DNA of 64,000 bases from Symsagittifera roscoffensis (Eukaryota > Xenacoelomorpha > Acoela > Convolutidae), in assembly GCF_963678635.1 (NCBI RefSeq), contig NC_087071.1, positions 17,915,613 to 17,979,612 on the forward strand, in the 5' to 3' direction. This document shows positions 46,101 through 57,800 of this stretch, one piece after another. Under the pieces are notes generated by a model. That model did no database searches. It saw only the letters and a program-made list of their open reading frames with translations, and was not told the DNA's origin. Position 1 is the first letter of the stretch, and each line of letters starts with the position of its first letter. Position numbers and translations under genes: made by a program.

Positions 46101-48630
46101 CAGTATATGCAAAAAAATTATTGATAATGTTTTTTATTCTCTTTGACTAAAATAGCTTGGGTCAAAAAAAGTTAACTTGGATTGCAAAGATATTGAAGGT
46201 ACAATTAATATTCTTCAAGTGTACGTTCAAGAGAAAAAGCACAGACTTACCAGATAACCTTTTTTTTCAATTTTCATAGCGACACAAATTCTATCGAAAT
46301 TTTTCACTCACAATGTTGCCAAAAAACAGAAAGAGGACACTGGTTTCTCTCAAAAGTTTTTTTTAAGTAGGGATTACTAGATTTTATTAATGAAGTAGAT
46401 CAGATTACTGTTCTGTCAACAACTTGAGAAAACCAATTGGTTTGTAATCAGAAGTAGAAAAAAATTTACAATCTAAATTTCATTCACAAAAAGTGGTTTA
46501 CCCAAATGTCTACCTCAGAGTTCGCAAATTTTCTCAAATTTCTCAAGAGACACTGATGTGTAGACTTGGCCTCCGTAATCAAATCAGTTAGCCACAATAA
46601 AGGAGTCAACTAAAGCTTAGAGTTCAAACAAGAAAAAAGAAACTCTTAAGACACATCTCCAGATTGAATTTCTCACAAAAACGAAAATGTTGGTAGATTA
46701 ATGACTAGAAAACACGATAAACACTAAAGCTTACCTATCATTTTTACTCATTTGAAGAAGAATTAAAGTTCCTTAAAAAGAGATTTGTGAAATCGTTCAG
46801 TTGCATTTTTTTGGAACTTTTTCATGATGGATGCAATTAAAGAGAAAAACTTCCTCGAATGGGACCTTTTTTCTGATTGAATACGACTGAACGTCTAAAA
46901 AAAATTCCAAGAAAAGAAGATTTCCAACAAAAAGGTTTTTTACAACATCAGTGGAAATTTTTCAAAAAAACCTAACAATGATTGAATACGACTACACTTC
47001 TTAATATGAGTACCTACTGTGATTGAATAAATCCACATTTCTGAAGTGAAGTTAGAGCTGTTAGCACAAAATCATTTTTATATTTGTACTTGATACAAAT
47101 TTGTTAGAATTTGACCAAAATTTTTTAATGGACTTTCCGCATACGTAATCTCGTGTATGAAGCTTTTTTTAACAACTACAAAATTTTTATACTCGGTGCC
47201 ATTCTACATGATTTTGCTTGATCTGTAAAATCAAGTTCACGCATCGAACTTTATTTTTGTTGTGTTTTGCCCATACTCCCAAGTTCACTTTTTTGGTCTT
47301 GAACCGATTTTTTGCCTCCTGTTGAAATATTTGAACCAAAGTTGATTGCAATATTTGACTGCTAATAGTTTTCAACCTATTAGCGAAAAGAAACAGTTGT
47401 TGTCATGAGTTTGGTTGATTTGAAAAACAAATCTTTTTAAAACAAGATGGAACACTTATTCCATATGGTCATTCAGTTATCTATTGAACATTTAAAAAAA
47501 AAAATAATTCACAATGACATGACTCAAAGACTTCGCAGGTCCAACAAAATTTTTGTCACCAGCTGGGATAAAAGCACAATTAAGGAACAGTGAGTTTGTA
47601 AAACGTCCCAATTTTCCCAATAATACGACATGTTCTTTAAAACACCAAAAACAATTCATCTGCGATTGCTCAAAGTTTTATTTTCAGTTTCTCAACGAGT
47701 GTCTGGCATACATAAAAGGAGATCTTCGAGATCTTCGGAAAGAAGACGTAGTAAAACGTTTAAAAGTTTTTTGAAAAAACTCCTTTGCTCAAAGAAATTC
47801 TACATCTATCATCGCCCATTTAACATAAATCACGTGATGTCCAATAGATCATTCTACACTCATCCCTTATTCAGTTCTTTGATTAAAAATCAACTTCCAA
47901 AAAACTGAAAAACTTCGAAAAAAAAATTGTTCAAGTAATTTTAAAATAATTGATTCTCAGTATAAGCGAAATTGAAAACGAGTCACACTGAATTTTTTGA
48001 ACTCTCCGAGGCTAAAATAATTTCGATAACAAGAAATATTTTATTTTACAGAGATATAAAAAACAACATTTTTAATATTGTGTTTACAATCAAGATAAAA
48101 AGCACAGATTTGCTAGATAACCTTCTCCAATTTTCATAGCAACACAAAATCGATCGAAGTTTGTCACAAAGAAGAATGCCAGAAAAACGACAGTAGAAGC
48201 TGTATTTCCTCCAAATTTTGAAAAACTAGGATTTAAAAGGTTTTATTCTTGAAGTGGATCAGCGTACGGTTCTATCAAGAACGTGAAAAAACTAAGCGGC
48301 TTTTCGACATTAGAAGTAAACAAGATTTTCCAATCCAAAATTTCATCAATAATAATTGGTCCACCCATAGGACTATTTCCAATTCTTCAGGTTTTTCAAA
48401 AGGCATGACACAAGTGATGTGTAGACTTGCTCTCCGTAGATAAATCAGTTAGACAAAAAAATGGAGTCAACCAAAATTTATAGTTCAAACAATGAAAGCA
48501 AGAAACGCCAAAGAAAACTCTCAAGGTTGATTTTCTTTAAAAAAAATACACTCCTCAAAAAATGTCGGTCGATAGATAACCAGAAAGTAAGCGATAAATA
48601 CTAAAGCTTATACAAGAACGCCTGGGACAA
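43130..48630. repeat. D array: about four degenerate units of 1-1.7 kb
   Basis: The same ordered landmarks recur. They are a CAGCTGG box followed by a 'aaa/ggcacaac' stretch (43449, 44785, 45830, 47560), then 'ttccttaaaacttggaaaacaaatc', then ATAAATCACGTGATGT (43705, 44978, 47825), then 'tacactcatcc.t..tcagttctt', and at unit ends 'agaaacgccaaag' (45679, 48498; decayed at 46635). Spacing of the first landmark is about 1336, 1045 and 1730 bases. Units are 70-80% alike by eye. No conserved reading frame links the copies. Confidence 0.6.
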
Positions 48631-48710
48631 AGGCAGCATTTCCGGTTTTTCGAAGCATTGAACGAACCTCTGAATTGAAGCTCATCAAGAGAAATTTGTT
48701 CCTAAATTGC

Positions 48711-49227
48711 AACAAGACTGCTCAGATCAGGGCGAAGCCCTGAATGTTCCGACTGCCTGTTTAGGTTTATGGAGCGGTAATAACAAATAAAACAAAATAA
48801 AATTTTTTTTTCTAAAATTTGAAATTTTTTATGAAAACCATCCCCCCACACGCAATATAAAATACAAAAGGATAGATTTCGCTACTTGTAACAAATCGTT
48901 TATGGCAAATAAGCTTCGTTAAATCAATTTGGAACGATTTCTAAGACGGATTAAATCTCGCTTACGCGTTAATAGCGCGAAATATATCGCGCGTTAATTG
49001 TCCCAAATTGGCCAAAATGGCAACCTTTAAACCCCCATAACTTTACGAAAAATGATCACAGGTGAAATATTCTTTCAAATTTGAGCTCAGGACAACAATA
49101 CCTTTCGAATGATATAAAAAAATTCCGTCAAAAAGGGCTAGTTAAAAAGTCGAAATTTGTCTGAAGAAAAAAAACCCACCCCGAGCACAAATATTCCGTT
49201 ACTTTCGTATCGAAAGTCGGAACAATA
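48711..49227 (-). repeat. Family C element, both ends present
   Basis: On the minus strand it starts TTATTGTTCCGACTTTCGAT (near 49227). It ends with AGTCGGAACATT, the perfect hairpin CAGGGC-TTC-GCCCTG (48728-48742) and the tail ATCTGAGCAGTCTTGTT. 517 bp, best preserved C copy. Confidence 0.85.
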
Positions 49228-50726
49228 AATTGTGTTTAATAATTGTTCAATTTCACCCACCAGTTCCTTGAATAAACTCTAAGAGATAAGAAAAATGTTT
49301 TTTTATAACTTTTTTGTAGCAAAATGTTTACAAAACGCACATAGCCAAAGTTAAGAATTACACTCGAAAAATAACATTCCGTTCCGAAACGAAAAGGATA
49401 CAAACCACAATTTACAGATGAAATTATTGAAATTTTAACAAACATAAGAAAAAAATTATCTCGAAATATCTCAAAAAAAGACGGAAACGTTGGCAAAGTA
49501 TATGAGAAAAAATTGAGAAAATTACCAAAAAATTTGTTTGATACAGCTGAATAGCAAGCTGCACATTTCAGTGAGCCAAAATTTTACTTAGAGTACACTA
49601 AACTAAAATAAAAACCACTAAAGCAAGAAAAAAGATGATTACAAAAAAAAGAATTCTAAAACCGATGAAATTAGAAGCAAGGCTATTTCCAAGCATGTAG
49701 TTTTTAAGGGATTTAATGATTTACAAAATACACGATTGTCACGACCGAGATGGGTTACAACTAGGCCCTACGTTGTAATATGCTCCTTTCAAAATTATTA
49801 ACAGGAGAATGTATATCTAGAAGACTGTACAAAATTTTGCAATTTGTAGCAATATCAAAATTACAGTTTAAAAAGTACTGAAAAAATTACTCATTTTTTA
49901 GCTGCGAGTCAGTACTGGTATAATTTTTTTATTCGTAGTTAATTTTAAATATAGTTTTAGGATAGTAGGTCCGTTCGTAAGTCGATGTATCAGCAAACCG
50001 AAAACGGGCATACCAGATCAGTAAATCCCTATGCACTATCAATTACGTAATCATATTAATCAAAAACTGAGCAATGTTCTTTATATCAAGTTTTTTCTTC
50101 AATACAAAAATGAAATCAATGAGGAAATACCTCTTGCCATCAGTTTCTTACTTTTGAAATTATTTCTCAAGGTCAGGGAAATTTTTTTTTACAAATTGTT
50201 ATTTTCAAATTTGATGTTATTATTAGGTCATTCAGTTTAATGATCTGGTATTATTGACTTATCAATTATTGCTAACAAGCTCAAGAAAACCCTGGTTTCC
50301 AATCAATTAACTAACCCTGATACATGTTAACCGATAAGAAATACTTTGTTACAGTACTGATTTCAAGTTGCAGCCATGATAATTCGATTTGTGCTTCACA
50401 GTGTGTCATCAATTTTTTTGACGGGGTGCGTTCAGAAAACCGATGCGTCATTAAATCACCAGATCGGCGAATCGAATTATGCAATAATTTCTTCGATTTT
50501 GAAATTCTTATATTATAGAATTAATTTTCACTGAGCTACTGAACTTTGTGTCTAATTTATAGTTTGCCCATTTCCTTTCTCATTTCAATTCTTGCTTAGT
50601 TTGAGTAAAAAAACGCTCCAGTGTATCTTTTCAAGCTCTTAGTGAAATTACATTTGGTTCAATAGCAATAAATTTTTTCATAAATGATTTGTATTGCTTA
50701 TTTATAGAGAGTATATATTATTACAA

Positions 50727-51113
50727 AGCCCTGAAAATTCCGATTGCCCCTTTTTTATTCTTGAATAATTTTTCAAAATAGAAATATTGACCAAATATCA
50801 ATTTTAAGCTGATAATATCAAAGTGTTAACTTTTGAGTCGGTTAAGAATTAATTAAGACTATTTAGCTGGCTCAATCCATTTTGGAATGATTATGACTGC
50901 GGATACCTTGCCACGCATAAATGAATTGAGTATCGAAACAAAACATCAAAGTATATCTCTACCAGCCAAGCCGCACTTTAGTCTAGTGCAAGCACACCCG
51001 CTTGTTAATTCCAAAACTTCCGGCTCGATGCCCATATGCAGTCCATTTTTCTGGAAAAAAGATCCCGGCCATATATATTCCTCATTTTCTTCAAACATCG
51101 GAACAATTACATT
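50727..51113 (-). repeat. C-related element, diverged
   Basis: Begins with the remnant of the hairpin end (aaagccctgaaaattccgattgcccc) and closes with CATCGGAACAATTA. The body differs from family C and shares its last 40 bases with the fragment at 36499. Confidence 0.5.
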
Positions 51114-52164
51114 TTAGATACTGTTTTACTGTAGGTCAGTAATTCGATGTCCGAGTGAACCAAAAAAGGGCCTACCAAGATTCGAAAACTGAGATTTCAA
51201 TATGACAATTAATGAAGTTAAATTATTAATGCCATGATTTTCTTCGACATGTCATGAACAACCGATAATTCAAACAACCGCTATTTTAAATATCCAAAAA
51301 TATATCATTATATATGTAATAAACTGACACAAAACTTTCATAACCAAGACATTGTTCTTTTAGTAGTTTCTATTAAACCGATTAAATTGAAAAATTCGTA
51401 TCCCAATATAATTAAAACTAGTTTGCAAGCTACCACTCAACTAAAAAAATTTTGTTTGAAATAAATCTTGATCCAAGTATATATATTTTTTTCAAAATCA
51501 TTCTTTATGAATACTAATCTTTCATCACAAATGATTTTTTTTATAATGGTTCAAATTTAGTGTTATGAAAAAATCTTCATTTTAATTTGTATAAAATTGG
51601 TTGCATACGACACGATTATACAATCCTGCATAAAGTTGAGAACAAATTATCTAATTTTTATAAAACCATCACATTGATTACCAGTATTTAATCAAAATTT
51701 GAATTAACAACACAAAGTTAAAATAATGAGAGGAGATTTAAATTTCGATAATAATTTTTTAAATTAAGATACAAATAGTGCGTCAAATACAAATGTTTTG
51801 ATGATTTTTTCAGTTTGATGCATAACAGAAGTTTTGTGAGTTTTTTGAAAATAAAGAAGGTTTCTCTTGCTGGTACTGATGATGATGAATAAACGGAATA
51901 GGTTTATCAAATACCTAGATAATTTGTTTTTATAACCGATAGTAGTCGAATAGTTCTCAAAGTTATGCATTAAAACCTTCCTTCATTAAAAAATTGATCA
52001 ACGATTCATTTTAATTTTTTTGTTACATTTCTGTTTGGTTTTCTGTTTCGACTTTCAGTTCGACTAGCATAAAATCGAAACCTCAGACAGAGGTAAACAT
52101 TGTCTTCCCTTGGCTGTTTTAAAAAATCCGTCAAAAATCATAGCTAAAAGTCGAAACAAGTCTG

Positions 52165-52232
52165 GAAAATAATCAAATAACCAGATAACCAAATAATCAT
52201 ATAATCATTTAAACAAATAATCAAATACTCAG
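52165..52232. repeat. Degenerate AATAATCA microsatellite
   Basis: AATAATCAAATAACCAGATAA and similar 8-9-base units repeat about eight times. Confidence 0.7.
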
Positions 52233-52683
52233 AAGAAGTTGAATGGATCTTGTTTGAGGAGTGGTCACTTTATGGTTCAAGCAAAATTGTCCAGAATTGT
52301 TTGCTGATACCACTTACAGGGCTTCTCCCGTTTGTAATTGAATGGGTTCCAGCAAAATTTTGAATCTCCATGTCTAAACATGACAATTAATGCACTAATT
52401 AAGATCTTTTAAACTCTGTGCAAAACTTAAATTTTGTTAACTACCCAAACCACCTAATATACCCCGGTTTTCTCCAAGGAATTTCACGGTTTTTTTGTAA
52501 GCGGGGCGGGGGATAGTTAACAAAAACCCAAAACTTGAGCAGACATTTCATCTGCTTCAAAGTATTCAATTTCAAGAGCTCTGAACAAAATACCTTCAGT
52601 TCATATCAAATAAAATCGCAATCACCAAAACACTTATTGTTCCAAAAAATAAACTAACGTTTCAGATGTTTAGTTAATATCAA

Positions 52684-53223
52684 ATGGTCGTACGTAAAGT
52701 TATTCAGAACAGTGGCAAGAAAGTAAAAGGGCAAAAATGGGAGAGGGTTGAGTCCCTCTTTTCTAGTAAAAAATCATCGCATGACTTCCGAAAAATCACT
52801 ATTGGTTACGATTTATGCAGTTTCTATTTTTCTCTGAGGGAGATTGTCGCGATAACAAAGAGCAATTCTTAAACTCCAATTTTTTAATGAAACTTTTCTA
52901 AAAAGTGCATCATGACGTCACCGTTGACACTTTTATTCTATCAACAGACATTTCACGGCGGCACAGAATATCCAGGCAAATCAGGGTGTTCTTCATGTTC
53001 TGGGAGAGATCGAAAATTCAATAAAGCCAAACTTAAACAGATGCACCGAATTTTCGATATTTTCAAAACCCACCGTTTCATTGCTTGTCAATCACAGCTT
53101 TTCTTTTCAGTTGTCTCGTTGTATAAGCAATCGTCAAAACTTTTCACTTACAAATATTTTCTAGAAAACTTCCAGTTTTTTGGTACGAATACAAATGATA
53201 AATTCTTATGGGACAGAGACTGA
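52684..53223 (+). other. Two same-frame open stretches of unclear status
   Basis: Frames 52684-52872 (62 codons) and 52912-53223 (103 codons) are in the same reading frame, separated by stops over 40 bases. The second has some coding character (residues GTEYPGKSGCSSCSGRD, ending NDKFLWDRD) but no family is recognised and no good splice sites join them. It could be a decayed gene or chance. Confidence 0.2.
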
Positions 53224-53631
53224 AAAAAGATTATTTTCATTAATCAAAATATGTAGGTGTCTGGTACTATCGTGATGCTAGGTTGACTGTGAGTTTATAA
53301 TGACCACTTCTTTTATGATAGTTGACTTGCAGAGACACTATGAACATGTACAATGCAAACGTTAGATAGCAGACATCCGAAACACATCTTTAAAACCTCA
53401 AAGATCCAGAAACTTGTAAAAGGGTATAACAGTTTCAGTTTATACTGTTCGAATTGAAATGACCCAAAAAACTCGCAAACGAAAAAAAATATTCTAATAT
53501 AAACTAAATTTTTGGTTGAAAAATTTATTCGACTGATGATTATCTCATCTGAGTTGAAATTTTGTCAAATTTTTTTAAGACTGATTGCCGAAGATTAAAA
53601 AATTTTTTTGATTATTTTAAAAATAATAATA

Positions 53632-53935
53632 AACAAGACTGCTCGTATCAGGGCGAAGCCTCAAATATTCCGTCTGCTGTTTAGGTTCTATAGAGTAGTG
53701 TTTGAAAAAAATGGATGATATTTTGGAAGTTTTTCGAATTTTTGATTAAGAAAGTTTTGTGTTTTTTTTATCATACCCTGCACGCTGTTTGAAGAACAAA
53801 ATGATATATTTTGCTTATAGTGAAGTTTTAATTAGACCAAAAAGCTCGCCACAGTTTAATTTGAAACAATTTCTAAGATGGATTTAATCTCCGCTACGCG
53901 TTAATAGCACTAATTATATCGCGCGTTAATTAATA
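53632..53935 (-). repeat. Family C element, 3' part
   Basis: AACAAGACTGCTCGTATCAG, decayed hairpin and C body up to 'atatcgcgcgttaatt' (about 53935), where similarity stops. Lies 115 bases from the next C copy. Confidence 0.7.
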
Positions 53936-54051
53936 TCTCATATATGTTATGACAAAGTCTATCGAACCTGTAAATTCATAGCGATAGCGACAACTAAGTG
54001 CAACTATGAAAAATTGTCCTAAATCAAATAATTAAATCAAAATGCATAGCG

Positions 54052-54587
54052 AACAAGACTGCTCGTATCAGGGTGAAGCCCTGAATGTTCTGACTGCCTT
54101 TGAAGTTTATGGAGCAGCAATAACCTAGAAAAAAATTAAATGTAATAAAATAAAAGGAAATTGTTTTTTTTTCTAAAATGTGAAAGTTTTTACGAAAATC
54201 ATCCCCCCACACGCCATTTAAAGTACAAAAAGATAGATTTAGCTCTTTGTAACAAATCAATTCTGACAAATAAGCTTCTTTCAACCAATTTGGAACGACT
54301 TTAAGACGGATTAACTCTCCGCTTACGCATTAATAGCGCGAAATATATCGCGCGTTAATTGTCCTAATTGGCCAAAATGGCAATCGTTAAACCTCCATAA
54401 CTTTATGCAAAATGATCACAGGAAAATATCTTTTCAAATTTAAGCTCAGGACAACAATTATTTTTGAATGATGTAAAAAATTGCCGCCAAAAATGGCTAG
54501 TTAAAAAGTCAAAACTTGTCTGAAGAAAAAAAACCCACTCCGAGCACAAATATTCCGTTACTTTCGTATCCAAAGTCGGAACAATAA
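54052..54587 (-). repeat. Family C element, both ends present
   Basis: Minus-strand start ATTGTTCCGACTTTGGATAC near 54587; end GGGTGAAGCCC hairpin (54069-54083) and tail ATACGAGCAGTCTTGTTC. 536 bp. Confidence 0.85.
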
Positions 54588-54813
54588 TTCTTGAAACATT
54601 CAATTTTGACTCCAACACCCGCTAAAGCATTTGTTGTTGTGCAGTATTAAACCAACTTTTTTGAACTAGCGTTTTGATTTACACTAGAAAATTTCCGCAC
54701 GACAAAAGTCTGCCCTATAAAATACTGTCAATAATAGCCTCTGAACAATTGTCCCTATTGAAGAATAGTCACCTCGCAACTTAACTTTTATTCAGAACAA
54801 AAATTTTAAAGGC

Positions 54814-54819
54814 TTTATT
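54814..54819 (-). promoter_or_regulatory. Polyadenylation signal overlapping a stop codon
   Basis: The hydrolase ends GAA TAA AGCC, so AATAAA includes the last A's of the Glu codon and the stop. If used, the 3' UTR would be only some 10-30 bases. Confidence 0.45.
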
Positions 54820-57800
54820 CGTACAGGCAGGTTCCCTCTTCGTGGTTTGCGTTTGTCTTGTAGAACCTTTCCTTGTAAGAGTCCGAAAAAATTCGTGCCC
54901 GGCCCATATTGCAGCTCCTGTAGCTGACAAGTCCATCATTTGGGTTTTCCAGTCCAGAAAGCCTAAATTGAAAAAAAAAACATGAGATTTTTTTACAAAA
55001 AAAAACATTCAACAAGTACTAATAGATTTACATTTTGTCACAGACTTTAAAATATGTTTACTATATTTTTTAACTCATAAATGATTTTTTATGGGTAAAA
55101 AATTTTTGTAAACATCTTTCAAGTTTTGAGAAAATTGTTGGTAATATTTTTCGATCTGAACGTTTTTAATATTAGCTTAATGTTTTTTTTTCATGATTTT
55201 AATTATTGTTGAAACAACTTGATGAATAGACAAAAACTGCGAATGAACCAATCACTGCAATTAATTTTTAATAAATTGGACATGTTAAGAGAGGATTTTT
55301 CAAAAATTTTTGAAAATTTAGCGACACTTTTATATGTCAACCAATTGTATTTTCCGATTTTTCGGGCCTGTTTTGGAAACAAAAACACACCAAAAAGTGA
55401 CCAAAAGTTGTATCATTACAACTCGGATTTTCAAATCATTGTCTTCAGTGCGGTTCGAAACGCAGGAGGCGCATTCAAATTGTTCATAACAGTCAATTGC
55501 ATCCGACCAAAAAACAAAAAGAACAAAAACAGTTTTTAGTTCGTATCATGATGTTCAATTGAAACCTACGGTTTTTGAAATATTGCGCATTATTGACTAT
55601 TTATTTCTCATTAATTGGTTTTATCAGCTTTTTCATCTCATATTTGTGTCAAACGCCAGGGAAAATGATATGTTCAAAGTAGCCGCAAAAAGTTTTTTTT
55701 ATTTCATTTGGAAAGTTAAAATGTACAGATTTTTTTTGAAGTAATACCAAAAAAAATCAATTGCCTAGCTAAATTACCGAGTTTTGACAGTAAAACCCTA
55801 GAAGTGATTTTCATGGGCTACGTTGGGTTGTTGCCAAAAAATTTTCCGAGTTTTGATCTTTTGTTTCTTATGCTCAATACTATCTCAATATTTATACCCA
55901 ACTGGGCTCATGAAAGCTTTTTTATTTTCTTAGCAGACGAATAACTCATTTTTTACTGTCATAAAAAATTTTTATAATTTTGAAAGCATAAACATACAAA
56001 CAATAAACATATACGAGGCGGTAAATGAATGAAACAACCCTGTGTTGCACAACGTTTTGGAACCCCCAACCAAAGAAACGTTCCAAAATTCAGAATAATT
56101 TTTGCTGTTTATGATATAACTTTGCCTTCTTGATTTTAAAGAGCAAACTATAAACTTCTAATTAAATAATGTGAAGAGTTTTGCTTAATATGAGAATATT
56201 GCTACAAAACTAAAACGCATTTGAAGAAACAAAGCATCGGCTGATTTTTTACACTAATTGACCGATAAAAAATAATTAAAAAAAACACAGGAAAATGCAA
56301 ACAATGAATCTACACAGTAGCGTGCCGAGAAGGTGGGGGTGAGGGCGACTGTTCCCCCCTCCCCCTAACTCAAACTGGTTGCCAAATGTTTTCAAGGGGT
56401 CCCCCCCTTCGGTATAACTTTACAAGATCCATTTTTGGCAGCCCAACATCAAAAAAATTTCTGAAGACGCCTTCGGCGCCAATATAACTAAGTTTGAATG
56501 GGGGAGCGCGCAATAGATTAACCGCCCCTCCCTAAATTAGCACGCCACTGATTATTGCACGCCCAATAAGAAGACAGTTGTTGTGAAGAACAAAATTTTG
56601 CATTATGCGAAGGAAACACACTATTGTTCAGTTTTTTTAATTCAAAGTTTCCACAGTAACATATCGTTGCGGTTAATTTCAAAATTCTTATGGGAATATT
56701 GATAATTTTTTCATTTTTCAAGCAACTTAAATAAAATTGTTGTAAATTTTTTTTTTCAGTCTAGCTTCTATTGTCAAAACAAAAATGACTTTCGTTGGTG
56801 TTAAAAGAAGGTGAAAGTTCTAACCGAATTTGAAATATAATTATTGCGACGGAATCATTCATGCCCTCGGGTCAGATAAAAAACAGTTTCATTAGTCTGA
56901 TTAATAATTTTTATTGTATCTATTGTTATTGTTCCGAATTTTGAAGAAAACGACGGAATATTTGTGCTCGGAAGTTTTCTTCTTCAGGCAAATTTCGACT
57001 TTTCAACTAACCATGTTTGACAATTTTTTAAAAATGATCTGAAAATTATTTTTGTCTTGAGCTCAAATATAAAAAGATGTTTGACCTGTGATTTTTTTTG
57101 TAAAGTTATTGGATTTGAAGATTAAGTCCACTCAGTAGGAAGCAGGATCGAAGCAGGTCGTTTGGTGCCAATGTTTACTATGAAGTTATCAGGGCGCCGA
57201 CTCATGAATTTCTCATATTGATTTTCTCCTAGTTAGTATCCAACCAATTAAATAGATTTCTTCGAGTTTTTAAGAAAGTTGGGTTGGCCCAAATATACGT
57301 TATCTATATTTGGAAAATGCGAATTTAAAATAACTAAAGATATTTATGAAATTGGCTTTATAAAATGGTATAAAACGGTGTGTTGAAAACCTTATAAAAT
57401 AAAATTTGTTATATGAACAGATGCAATTTGTGGGGAAAATGAACTTTTCTGTCTTTTTTTGTACTGTTTTTAGAGCTGATAATTACCGGAGCTCAATACA
57501 GGGTATGTATTAGCACAATTTCATTTAATACAATTGACAAACATTCCATTTTTCAAATAACCACTTGAACAAAACTCATTTAATATTGCCGCTTCAAAAT
57601 GAAGTCTTCCATTCCATGGGTTCTTCTCTGTTTTATGGTCCAAAACTGACCTTCCCTTTATTTTGAAAATTGAATCATAATTATGTAGCTTGATCGGTTC
57701 AAATAAATTCCAGCGAATTGAAAGCATTACGAAGCCAAACTGAGCAATTTGGGAATTGTAACGGGAATCCGTAAAGTTTCATCTTTATTTGATTGAGTTT

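Larger units (their letters stand above)
43066..54814. other. Repeat-rich region without a recognised gene
   Basis: Holds the D array (43.1-48.6 kb), family C copies (48711, 50727, 53632 and 54052), a microsatellite (52165) and open frames of unclear meaning at 52684-53223. From 49230 to 50720 and 51120 to 52160 nothing is recognised. Confidence 0.55.

Noticed and set aside
43130-48630. CRISPR-like array
   Set aside because: Units are long, degenerate and eukaryotic; no short regular repeats with spacers.
55219-55539. 106-codon plus-strand ORF in the hydrolase intron
   Set aside because: AT-rich lysine/asparagine/phenylalanine composition and no motif; chance ORF most likely.
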